Below, piece by piece: positions 33,700 through 41,347 of a stretch of DNA of 64,000 nt. The notes beneath the pieces are model-generated. The model saw only the letters and a list, made by a program, of their open reading frames with translations. It did no database searches and was not told where the DNA came from. Both the position numbers and the translations under genes were made by a program. How positions within the stretch are numbered: the stretch's first letter is position 1; the number at the start of each line of letters is the position of its first letter. Location of the stretch: the NCBI RefSeq assembly GCF_030817835.1, contig NZ_JAUSZR010000001.1:868001-932000 (forward strand), given 5' to 3'. The stretch comes from Pseudarthrobacter sp. W1I19 (GTDB lineage Bacteria; Actinomycetota; Actinomycetes; Actinomycetales; Micrococcaceae).

Positions 33700-35772
33700 T
33701 CAGGCGCTGACGGACATGCCCAGGGCCGGCATGGTTCCTGATGCGCGTTCCTTGTCAGGCGTGCCGGGCTTGCCCGCAGACTCCTTGGCAGGAGCGTCCA
33801 TTGCCCCGGCGGGCATGGCCGGTGCTGCCGGCTGCTGGTGCCCGTTGGTTGTGACGCTCCCGGCCATGGTGCCGGTTGGCATTTCCACCGTTTCGGGGAC
33901 CACGCCGGCGGCGGCCGCGGCCGCGCCGGCCCCCTCCGCCATGGTGGCAGCACCGGAAGCGCCGGTGGATTCTTCGGTCAGGAAAGGACTGTTCTGCCAC
34001 ATGTGCCACAGCGCGTTGTCCGTGCCCCGGACGAAGACCTCCAGCCGGCCGTCAGCGTTGTTCCCCACAGTGATGTTGGAGGTGAGGATGCCGCCCAGGG
34101 AGGCCCAGCCGGACCAGCCGCTGTTGGGTGCTGTCTGCCACATGTGCCACAGGGCGTTGTCCGTGCCGCGGACGAAGACCTCGAGGCGGCCGCTCGCGTT
34201 CCTGCCTACAGCGATATCGGAGGTGAGGATGCCGCCCAGGGAGGCCCAGCCGGACCAGCCGCTGTTGGGGGCGGTCTGCCACTTGTGCCAGAGGGCGTTG
34301 TCGGTGCCGCGGACGAAGACTTCCAGACGGCCGTCCGCATTCCTGCCGGTGGCGATGTTGGAGGTGAGCACACCGCCCAGGGACTGCCAGCCGGCCCAGT
34401 TGCCGTTGGGTGCTGTCTGCCACCTGTGCCAGAGGGCGTTGTCCGTGCCGCGGGCGAAGATTTCGAGCCGGCCGTCCGCGTTCCTTCCGGTGCTGATTTC
34501 GGAGGTGATCACGCCGCCCAGGGAGTTCCAGCCGGCCCAGTTGCCGTTGGGCGCAGTCTGCCACCGGTGCCACACGGCGCCATCGGTACCGCGGGCGAAG
34601 ACCTCGAGGCGGCCGTCCGCGTTGCGTCCGGTGGCCGGTGGGCCCGTGATCACGCCTCCAAGGGAGTTCCAGCCGGACCAGTTGCCGTTGGGGGTGGTTT
34701 GCCACATGTGCCAGAGCGCGTTGTCGGTTCCCCGGGCAAAGATTTCCAGCCGGCCGTCCTGGTTGTTGGCCACGGCGATCTCGGTGGTGATCACGCCGCC
34801 CAGGGAGGCCCAGCCGGACCAGTTGCCGTTGGGCGCGGTTTGCCATCGATGCCACACAGCCCCGTCGGTGCCCCGGACGAAGGCTTCCAGCCGGCCGTCC
34901 TTGTTGTTGCCCACCGAGATGTCCGAGGTGAGGGTGCCGCCAAGGGAGTTCCAGCCGGACCATGCCTGCGGTGCTGCCGGGTACAGCGCCCGGAATCCGT
35001 CGATGTCGTCCTGGGTGAGGGCCCGTTTGGTGAAGTTGGATGCGACGGTGGGTGCCATCACGGAATTCGCAACGCTCGAGTGCGCGAGGCCTACAATGTG
35101 GCCGAATTCGTGGAGTGCCACCGTTTCGATGTCGAAGGCGCTTGCCACTGCGCCCACGCTCCACACGTGCTCACTGTCGTCGAAGTGCACCGGCTTGGGC
35201 AGCGTGTTGGTGACGACACTGCAGCCGGGAGGAAAGTCGGCGTGGGCCAGGATGCCGCCCACCATCGAGTGGTCCGGGTCCGCCGCGGGCCGCCATCCGA
35301 TCCGGATGTCCGGGCTGGAACCGACGGCCACTTCGGTGAACGTCAGTCCGCCCAGGTTCCGCCAGGTCTGGATGGCGCGCCTGATGGCGTCAAACTCGGC
35401 GGTGCCGGCGACGTCGTCCGTTCCGGTGTCGAACGCAAACGTCAGGGTCCGGTCGGCCCAGGCACACGCGGTGGAGAAGGCCAGGCCGTCTCCGCGCATG
35501 TCCGGAAGCCCGCAGCGGGGCTGCATCATCGCGTCCCGGGTCGCGTCGTCGAACACGCCGGTGACCGGCAGGTGGAAGAACTCCTGGAAGTTCCTCAGGG
35601 CTCCTTCGGTGGGGTCGTCCAGGACGCCGATGTCCCGTGAGGTGGATTCGGCCAGGTAGCCGAACCGCTCAAGGTAGGCCTGGACCTTGCTGAAGCCGGG
35701 GTTGCCTTCACCCGCGGCCGTGTTTGAGACCGCCGCGAGGTACGGGGCGGCGCGGTATTGCTCTTCAGACAT
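33700..35772 (-). CDS. MMP-like matrixin metallopeptidase with cysteine switch and seven-bladed propeller
   Basis: 690 residues from M-S-E-E-Q, 6 nt after AAGGAG; the frame upstream to 36012 overlaps another gene. Residues about 25-84 form a peptidoglycan-binding-like/MMP prodomain ending in P-R-C-G-L-P-D (Cys87), the cysteine-switch motif. The catalytic domain (about 100-265) has zinc ligands in H-E-F-G-H-I-V-G-L-A-H (His221, 225, 231) and a Met-turn candidate S-V-M-A. Residues 271-599 are seven 47-residue repeats with W-S-G-W...L-G-G and G-R-L-E-V-F-V-R-G-T-D-N-A-L-W-H, a PLL/tectonin-like lectin propeller. A 90-residue Ala/Pro/Met-rich tail follows. No signal peptide is seen. Confidence 0.9.
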   Translation of the reverse strand: MSEEQYRAAPYLAAVSNTAAGEGNPGFSKVQAYLERFGYLAESTSRDIGVLDDPTEGALRNFQEFFHLPVTGVFDDATRDAMMQPRCGLPDMRGDGLAFSTACAWADRTLTFAFDTGTDDVAGTAEFDAIRRAIQTWRNLGGLTFTEVAVGSSPDIRIGWRPAADPDHSMVGGILAHADFPPGCSVVTNTLPKPVHFDDSEHVWSVGAVASAFDIETVALHEFGHIVGLAHSSVANSVMAPTVASNFTKRALTQDDIDGFRALYPAAPQAWSGWNSLGGTLTSDISVGNNKDGRLEAFVRGTDGAVWHRWQTAPNGNWSGWASLGGVITTEIAVANNQDGRLEIFARGTDNALWHMWQTTPNGNWSGWNSLGGVITGPPATGRNADGRLEVFARGTDGAVWHRWQTAPNGNWAGWNSLGGVITSEISTGRNADGRLEIFARGTDNALWHRWQTAPNGNWAGWQSLGGVLTSNIATGRNADGRLEVFVRGTDNALWHKWQTAPNSGWSGWASLGGILTSDIAVGRNASGRLEVFVRGTDNALWHMWQTAPNSGWSGWASLGGILTSNITVGNNADGRLEVFVRGTDNALWHMWQNSPFLTEESTGASGAATMAEGAGAAAAAAGVVPETVEMPTGTMAGSVTTNGHQQPAAPAMPAGAMDAPAKESAGKPGTPDKERASGTMPALGMSVSA
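33976..34962 (-). repeat. Seven tandem 141-bp repeats encoding propeller blades
   Basis: Each unit encodes 47 residues starting W-S/A-G-W-N/A/Q-S-L-G-G. Units differ mostly at silent sites and at a few positions (T-S-D-I, T-T-E-I, G-P-P-A, T-S-N-I). The unit length is uniform, which suggests recent amplification or gene conversion. Confidence 0.92.
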
Positions 35773-36151
35773 TGGACTCTCCTTCATCAGTTCGGATGCT
35801 TCGCAGGATCTGCAGGGCGACGTCCCGTTCGGCGTCTGCCGGTTGGTGGACGACGGCGGTGGCGCGGCCGGGGATGGTGACCGCAACGGTGCGGGTGCCC
35901 TCCTCTTCAAACACAACAAAGTCAGCGGATTGGCTGGCCACAGCCTCCTGCCAATGCTCGTAGCCGGGCTTGTCCGCGTAGCGGGTGAGGGGGTCGGCGA
36001 AGGGGCTGGCATCCACGGTCAGGCGCATGCCGGCGCCCTCAAGGATGGCAGCGCCGGCCTCGATGCCGTGCTCCTCCGACGGGGCAAGCTGGGCAGGGAC
36101 GTCCAGGGCCAGGCCCGCCATCCGGACCGAACTCCAGGGCTGTCTCATCAC
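35765..36151 (-). CDS. Small partner protein of the matrixin, unknown family
   Basis: 128 residues from a GTG followed by ATG (GAGG upstream). Its stop overlaps the matrixin start by 8 nt, so the two are translationally coupled. The protein is soluble with no Cys: L-A-L-D-V-P-A-Q-L-A-P-S, A-G-M-R-L-T-V-D-A-S-P-F-A-D-P-L and V-A-V-T-I-P-G-R-A-T-A-V-V suggest an alpha/beta or beta-sandwich fold. By position it could be an inhibitor, chaperone or immunity factor for the peptidase; that is inference only. Confidence 0.6.
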   Translation of the reverse strand: MMRQPWSSVRMAGLALDVPAQLAPSEEHGIEAGAAILEGAGMRLTVDASPFADPLTRYADKPGYEHWQEAVASQSADFVVFEEEGTRTVAVTIPGRATAVVHQPADAERDVALQILRSIRTDEGESNV

Positions 36152-36300
36152 ACCGGCCTCACACGCGGGGGAACCACAGGTATGAGTCCATCAGGTCCGC
36201 GTTACTGCGCCGTTACTGGTCCTGCCGGCGTGGAGTATGGCGCGGATGATGCCGCTCCGCCCCTTCGCCGGATTGTTGGCGGAATCTAACCCTTCCTACC

Positions 36301-36367
36301 AGGAGTTATTGGGCAGATAACGGGAGTACAACGGCCCGGAAGTCCTAGTGTCTGCCCAAAAACTCCC
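36301..36367. repeat. 17-bp imperfect inverted repeat flanking 33 bp
   Basis: AGGAGTTATTGGGCAGA (36301-36317) pairs with TCTGCCCAAAAACTCCC (36351-36367) at 15 of 17 positions. It lies upstream of the matrixin operon and downstream of the caspase gene. The form suits a terminator with a long loop, an operator pair or a tiny mobile-element relic. About 300 bp of this interval contain no gene. Confidence 0.5.
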
Positions 36368-36384
36368 ACCTCGTGAAGGGGCTT

Positions 36385-36420
36385 GTAGAACGACGCCCGC
36401 GTGCCGCCGTCGTATCTTCT
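36385..36420. repeat. Hairpin repeat, degenerate family copy 3
   Basis: The right arm GCCGCCGTCGTA (36403-36414) is intact; the left arm (ACGACGCCCGC) has several mismatches. It sits 34 nt after the caspase stop codon on the minus strand. Confidence 0.6.
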
Positions 36421-36453
36421 TATAACTGCGCTCCCTGTGAGAACGAAGACCAC

Positions 36454-38145
36454 CTAGTTTTCCGGAACCACATCCAACTTGCGACGGTTAGATTTCTGCT
36501 GCATCAGCCGCATGCCCGAGAAGAGGAAAAATACGCCGGGTATCGTCAGCGAAGCAGTGATTGACGTGATTGATACTGCAATGGGTACCTGAGTGAACTG
36601 CACAAGCCAGGCCACGGCCTGCAGGACATACAGCGAAGCCGGCAGCCAAAGTGCCATTCCTCTGGATGGGCGAGAGATCAGTGACAGGAGCGACGCAGAG
36701 ATCCCACAGCCCAGATGAACTACCGTGAGGACAACCACCAGCGGTCCGGTTGACGGGACTGCTACCTCGAGGACCCATACAACCAGATCGGTCGCAATCG
36801 CCGCCCATAAAAGCTGGCGTGTTGCTCTGGACCCTCCCGCCAGGCCTGAAACTATCAGTAATACCTGGGCCGTGACCAAGAACAGAAATAGCCAGCTAAG
36901 GGCTGTGGATGGGCTCGTCGACCAGGGCCCGACGGCGCGGACGAATCCCGCGGCTATCAGCGAAGTTCCGCTGGCCAAAAGGTATGGCGGCTTGGCAACA
37001 ATCAGTCCCGTGCGGCGATTCGTGCTTTGCGGAAACAGCCTCTGGGCCGGCTCCGAGGTAGATTGACTTGACCCGATTGCTCCGGCGGGGCCTGGCTCCA
37101 AGTCCTCGGCACTGGCTCCCGGGGCGGTCTCACGTTTACTTCGGTCATCTACAGAGTGACGAGCGTTGCCCCGAGCAGAATCGAGTGCTGCCCGCGCCAG
37201 TTCCGCGACGCTTGGGACCTCTTCCTCCGCCATCTTCCGGAGAGCGTTCTCTGCAGCCAATGCCAGTTCCGGCGGTCCGCTGTCCCGCAGGTCCGCAAGT
37301 TCTGCCACGCCGGAAGCCCGAACACGCGGACGTGGGCTTTCAATCGCAGCAACGATGTCGGCTGGCAGCGGGGCTGGGCGTATTTCCCGTTTACGGACGC
37401 TTCGGGCTACTAAGAGGTCTCCCTCTGAACCGTAGGTCCACATGGTAGGTGTTTGCCGGGGCTCTTCCTGGCGGACCTTGTTGAACACGTATTGGTAGAG
37501 GTCGGCAACTGTCACATCCCCGTCGCCGTTGACGTCAGCAGCACCTGTCTTCAGTCCGTCCACGATCGCTTTGGTGAACACTGATCTCACCCCCTTTCCG
37601 ACAACCTCCGTTCCTTCGAAGGAATATTCAGTCGCGCGGGACGCCGTCAGCACAACCTTGCCGCGGCCGGGAAACTTATCCTGCAGGGCGAGGGCCTCGT
37701 CCCCCTTTGCACTCTTTGCGAAGGCACCGCTGTGGCAACAGTCGAGCACCAGAATTTGGCTGCGCGCCCGGCAGTCTTCCAGTTGATCATTCAGCCAAGC
37801 GGCCGCAACCGAGGTGGCAGCCAAGAATTTGCGTTCCGTATTGGTGGTTGCGTAGTAAAGCCTCCCTCTCTCGTCCAGCAGTCCGTGGCAGGAGAGGTAG
37901 ACAAGGATAAGATCGCCCGGGCCTACGCTGGAACAGACTTCCATCACGCCCCGCATCAACCTGTCGTGAGGGGCATCGAGGAAGGTGTGGACGTCAAATT
38001 TTCCGATTTGGGAGTCCGAAAGGACCTCTGCTAAATCCTGAGTGTCTGTCCCGGGAGCCCGGAGATGAGCAAGGGTGCTTTCCTGATAGGTGGATGTACC
38101 GATGATGAGGGCAATACGGCGCTGGGCATCAGTCTGGCTTTGCAT
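36454..38145 (-). CDS. Caspase-like peptidase, EACC1-associated type, with C-terminal membrane helices
   Basis: 563 residues. The caspase domain (about 9-245) opens R-R-I-A-L-I-I-G-T-S-T-Y. Catalytic His87 is in Y-L-S-C-H-G-L-L and Cys137 in L-D-C-C-H-S-G-A-F. Residues 204-215 (D-V-N-G-D-G-D-V-T-V-A-D) form a canonical EF-hand-type calcium loop inside the domain. A helical HEAT-like segment (about 262-325) and a Ser-rich linker lead to about six membrane helices (385-550). The enzyme is therefore tethered with the protease domain inside. Its start overlaps the EACC1 gene by 17 nt. This is the architecture of caspase effectors in bacterial conflict systems. Confidence 0.88.
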   Translation of the reverse strand: MQSQTDAQRRIALIIGTSTYQESTLAHLRAPGTDTQDLAEVLSDSQIGKFDVHTFLDAPHDRLMRGVMEVCSSVGPGDLILVYLSCHGLLDERGRLYYATTNTERKFLAATSVAAAWLNDQLEDCRARSQILVLDCCHSGAFAKSAKGDEALALQDKFPGRGKVVLTASRATEYSFEGTEVVGKGVRSVFTKAIVDGLKTGAADVNGDGDVTVADLYQYVFNKVRQEEPRQTPTMWTYGSEGDLLVARSVRKREIRPAPLPADIVAAIESPRPRVRASGVAELADLRDSGPPELALAAENALRKMAEEEVPSVAELARAALDSARGNARHSVDDRSKRETAPGASAEDLEPGPAGAIGSSQSTSEPAQRLFPQSTNRRTGLIVAKPPYLLASGTSLIAAGFVRAVGPWSTSPSTALSWLFLFLVTAQVLLIVSGLAGGSRATRQLLWAAIATDLVVWVLEVAVPSTGPLVVVLTVVHLGCGISASLLSLISRPSRGMALWLPASLYVLQAVAWLVQFTQVPIAVSITSITASLTIPGVFFLFSGMRLMQQKSNRRKLDVVPEN

Positions 38146-38503
38146 GGCGGGAAACCCACAATTCGACCAGACGATCTTGCTCCTCAGAAGTGATATTGGT
38201 CAGTTTCAATGTGTCGCCATCGACCGTGACTTCAATGGAATGCAAGTGCTGTCGGAGCAACCAGTCCTTCAACGCGGACACCACTTTTGCCACATCGACT
38301 TTGGATATGAGCTTTACCAAAAGTGAACCGATAACGGTGAATTCAATTCCTTTGGCTCCATCTGGGATGTCGCCCTCACCGTGAAATGGCACCACATCCT
38401 CGACGTCGAGATCGAGAAGTTCGGCACGGAGGCGTTTCGCAAGGGTATCGAGTTCTTCATCGTCGAGCCCAGGATCGTTTAGCCGTACTCCCAATGCGTC
38501 CAT
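38129..38503 (-). CDS. Effector-associated constant component EACC1
   Basis: 124 residues; AAGGAG lies 7 nt before the ATG. The sequence L-R-A-E-L-L-D-L-D-V-E-D-V, then P-D-G-A-K-G-I-E-F-T-V-I-G-S-L-L-V-K-L, then a helix and V-T-V-D-G-D-T-L-K-L-T-N matches, from memory, the EACC1 family that accompanies diverse effectors (caspases, trypsins) in bacterial conflict systems. It has one moderately hydrophobic helix but no clear membrane span. The 17-nt overlap with the caspase gene supports joint function, probably as adaptor or regulator of the protease. Confidence 0.82.
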   Translation of the reverse strand: MDALGVRLNDPGLDDEELDTLAKRLRAELLDLDVEDVVPFHGEGDIPDGAKGIEFTVIGSLLVKLISKVDVAKVVSALKDWLLRQHLHSIEVTVDGDTLKLTNITSEEQDRLVELWVSRHAKPD

Positions 38504-38646
38504 TACCGTGCTCCTTCGCCGGAATGATGTGAGGCTCTCGGCGTTGATGGTACTCCTAGGTGTAACGCCGGGACCAGAGCACGCCGGGCCTGGCGTTAAT
38601 GGAATTTATGCGAATAAGTTGAGCGGGCGGTTGATGCATCGGTTGC

Positions 38647-40059
38647 TCAACCTCTGGCACCCATCCTGGCAAGGATTTCTTTGGACGGTTTGGCGGTGTT
38701 GTCGTCCTGGTACTCATATACGGCGATATGGGCCTCTGTGGGGTCGCCGGCGTCAGAAAAAGCTACCGGCCCCGACTGGCCATCGTAATCGATGTCCTTG
38801 TTTTCCCGGAGCAGCGTGACACAAGATGCGTAGGTGTTGCACTTAGCGCCGCCTTCCGACACAGCCTTGAGTTGGCTGGCAACGTCGGCACTCTTGGTGC
38901 TTTTGGCGGACTCAGCCGCAAGGGCGATGAGGTTGACGGCGTCGTAGGACTCGCCCGCATAACCAAAAAACGTCAGCGCTGGGTCAATTGTCAGCAGTCG
39001 GTTCCTGAAATCATCATCCGCAATCGATTCCGGGAGAACGCCCTGGGCGCCCTTCAGAGTTCCGGGTTGGAAATCTCTGCTGTAGTCTGATGTGTTGCCA
39101 TCGACCATGAATAATTGGCTTCCACTTATGCCCTTGTCTGCCATCAACGGAATGATGCTCTTCGCCTGGTCAAAGGAGATCAGGGCGACGGCGTCAGGCC
39201 TGGCTGCGGAAATCTTTTCAACCTGGCTGCTGAACTCCGAATCGCCGGTATTGAATTGCTCTTCTGAAATCACTTTTCCGCCGGCCTCTTCGAAAGCAGC
39301 CTTTATATTTTCCGCGAGGACGCTGCCGTACGGGTCATTCAGGACGATCATTCCGAGTGTCTTCGCACCACAGGCAGCGATGTAGTCGCCCCAGGCACTG
39401 CCCGTTAGCACGTCCGAGGGGGCCGTGCGCCAGTAGAGGCCTTTATCGTCCCATGTGCTGAAGTCCGCGGAGGAGTTTGCGGGCGAAAGCTGGATGACGC
39501 CGGCGCCGGTTATCTGGTTGATGACGGACTTGGACACGGACGACGAAACAGCGCCGATGACCGCGCTGACCCCGCTCTTCAGCAGTTCCCGCGTTGACTG
39601 CGCTCCGATGTCAGATTTCGAATCCCCGGAATCGCGGTGGATCACCTCAATTGGTTTGCCCAGTACACCGCCCGCGTCTTTGATCTCTTTGATGCTGAGG
39701 TTGACGCCAGCTGTCGACGGCGGCCCGTAGTGCGCCAGCGACCCTGTTAAGGGCAGGAGAGTGCCGATTTTTAAGGGCTCCGGTGTAGTGGTAGCGGCAG
39801 CAGGAATCGCCGCCGCGCCAGAAGGGGCTGAATCTGGCAGGGACGTTACGGAGGTGCAATCCGGGACTGCGCCGTTCCCCGTAGGCGCCGCCTTCACATC
39901 TGTCTCTGCGGGATCGTTTGGCTCTGCCGAGACGCCTGGGCCCTTGGGACCGGCAACTGAATGAGGTGAACCCCCACATGAGACCAGGGCAAGTACCATG
40001 CTGATACAAAGCGCCAGTTGTATAAGAAGAGACCGCGTTGCCTGCGGGGAAACAACCAT
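38647..40059 (-). CDS. LivK-type periplasmic-binding lipoprotein (type 1 fold)
   Basis: 470 residues. The signal helix ends in the lipobox L-A-L-V-S-C (Cys28), followed by an unusually long linker of about 65 residues. The type-1 periplasmic-binding domain begins L-K-I-G-T-L-L-P-L-T-G and has V-I-G-A-V-S-S-S-V-S and Y-A-G-E-S-Y-D-A-V-N, as in branched-chain amino-acid receptors. No ABC permease or ATPase gene is nearby. Instead EACC1 and caspase follow on the same strand after 143 bp, so it may be a sensor for the caspase module rather than a transport protein; that link is inferred. Confidence 0.82.
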   Translation of the reverse strand: MVVSPQATRSLLIQLALCISMVLALVSCGGSPHSVAGPKGPGVSAEPNDPAETDVKAAPTGNGAVPDCTSVTSLPDSAPSGAAAIPAAATTTPEPLKIGTLLPLTGSLAHYGPPSTAGVNLSIKEIKDAGGVLGKPIEVIHRDSGDSKSDIGAQSTRELLKSGVSAVIGAVSSSVSKSVINQITGAGVIQLSPANSSADFSTWDDKGLYWRTAPSDVLTGSAWGDYIAACGAKTLGMIVLNDPYGSVLAENIKAAFEEAGGKVISEEQFNTGDSEFSSQVEKISAARPDAVALISFDQAKSIIPLMADKGISGSQLFMVDGNTSDYSRDFQPGTLKGAQGVLPESIADDDFRNRLLTIDPALTFFGYAGESYDAVNLIALAAESAKSTKSADVASQLKAVSEGGAKCNTYASCVTLLRENKDIDYDGQSGPVAFSDAGDPTEAHIAVYEYQDDNTAKPSKEILARMGARG

Positions 40060-40199
40060 TTCAGTCTCCTACTAGTCGTGCAACAGCCTTGTCGCGTCTT
40101 TCTCAGCGTTGCTGGTTAGTGCTCAAACTAGTGCAATTTGGCCTTGATTATGAAGGGGCCGAGGCCTCTAACTGACCTACCCATTTAGGAAGGTGGGCC

Positions 40200-40230
40200 G
40201 TACGACGGCGGCCGCGTGCCGCCGTCGTAC
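40200..40230. repeat. Hairpin repeat, family copy 4
   Basis: GTACGACGGCGGC (40200-40212), loop CGCGT and GCCGCCGTCGTAC (40218-40230), perfectly paired. It lies upstream of the binding-lipoprotein gene and of the divergent hydrolase gene, marking the right edge of the hydrolase island. Confidence 0.88.
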
Positions 40231-40320
40231 TCGCTCTGCCTCCCGGGAACTCCAAGGCCCGGTGGGTACAATCGACGCCTAGACGAACGAACACTGCTTT
40301 GCCGGAGGTACGGAGAAACA

Positions 40321-41136
40321 ATGTCGGAATGGCTCGAAGTCGGCGCGAACAACTATGTGCTGGTCACCGAAGGATCGCTGCTGAACACCGGACTGATCGT
40401 AGGATCCGAGCGGGCCATGGTGATCGATACCGGCTGCGGCCCCCGGCAGGGGCGGGAGATCCTGGATGCGGTGCGGGAGAAGACCCAGCGGCCGCTCGTC
40501 GTCGTCAACACCCACGCGCATTACGACCACTTCTTCGGCAATGCCGTGTTTGCTGAAGCCGGCGTCACCGAGTTCTGGGCGCACCAGAACTGCGCCACCG
40601 AGATCGACGAACGCGGGGACCTCCAGCGCCGCTTCGTGGGGACGCTGGAGCCGGAGATGTCCACGGGCGAAGGGGAGAACGTGGAGCTCGTGGTCCCCAA
40701 CGCCCTGGTGAAGGACCAGCCGGTGCTGGTTGACCTCGGCGGGCTCACCGCCACCCTGTTCTACCTGGGCCGCGGCCATACCGACGGCGACCTGCTGGTG
40801 GGCACCCCCAGCACCCTGTATGTGGGCGACCTGGTGGAGCAGGGCGCCCACCCGTCCTTCGAAGACTCGTACCCGGAGGAGTGGGCGGATGCGCTCCGGC
40901 ACATCTCGGCGCTCCGCCACCGGTACGAGTTCCTGATCCCCGGGCACGGGAAGCCGTGCAGCGACCAGTTCGTCAAGACCATGGCCAACACCATGACCAC
41001 TGCGGTCCGCCAGGCCCGCGGGTCCATCCGGGACACCCCGGACGATGCCACCAAGGCCATCCCGGTGCTGCCCTACGGGCCGGAACAGTCGCGCTGGTTC
41101 ATCAAGCGGCTGCAGGAGACCCGCCGGGAGAACTAG
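40321..41136 (+). CDS. Metallo-beta-lactamase-fold hydrolase
   Basis: 271 residues from M-S-E-W-L-E-V, preceded by GGAGG and CGGAG. The metal motif T-H-A-H-Y-D-H is near residue 66, further ligands lie in L-G-R-G-H-T-D-G-D and I-P-G-H-G-K, and Y-V-G-D-L-V-E precedes the second. This is a full two-metal site, so a working thioesterase-, lactonase- or glyoxalase-type hydrolase is expected; the substrate is unknown. It stands alone. A damaged copy of its last two thirds lies at 53.5 kb, about 90% identical by eye. Confidence 0.85.
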   Translation: MSEWLEVGANNYVLVTEGSLLNTGLIVGSERAMVIDTGCGPRQGREILDAVREKTQRPLVVVNTHAHYDHFFGNAVFAEAGVTEFWAHQNCATEIDERGDLQRRFVGTLEPEMSTGEGENVELVVPNALVKDQPVLVDLGGLTATLFYLGRGHTDGDLLVGTPSTLYVGDLVEQGAHPSFEDSYPEEWADALRHISALRHRYEFLIPGHGKPCSDQFVKTMANTMTTAVRQARGSIRDTPDDATKAIPVLPYGPEQSRWFIKRLQETRREN

Positions 41137-41347
41137 GCCGCCGTACGGCTCTCAGCACGCTTGATTGAGCGCGTTCACAGCAATCTCTGACATCTCCAGC
41201 GCTTGCGGATCGCCAAAGCCCACCGGGTCCGGCCTGGAGCACGGGAAACGGCCATGGCAATCTGCCTGGAACCGTCCGCACTGATCAATGCCAGAGTTGC
41301 GTAGCCGCGCACCACCCCAACCTGGCCGAGGCTCAGAGCGTCCTGGC

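Noticed and set aside
33976..34962. Tandem repeats that could be a satellite or CRISPR
   Set aside because: The unit is exactly 47 codons and encodes propeller blades in an intact gene.
32399..35659. A 1086-codon open frame on the plus strand
   Set aside because: It lies antisense to the trypsin-NUC1 and matrixin genes; its repeats (R-A-L-S-V-P-R-T-K) are the reverse reading of the propeller blades, and it has no domain or ribosome site.
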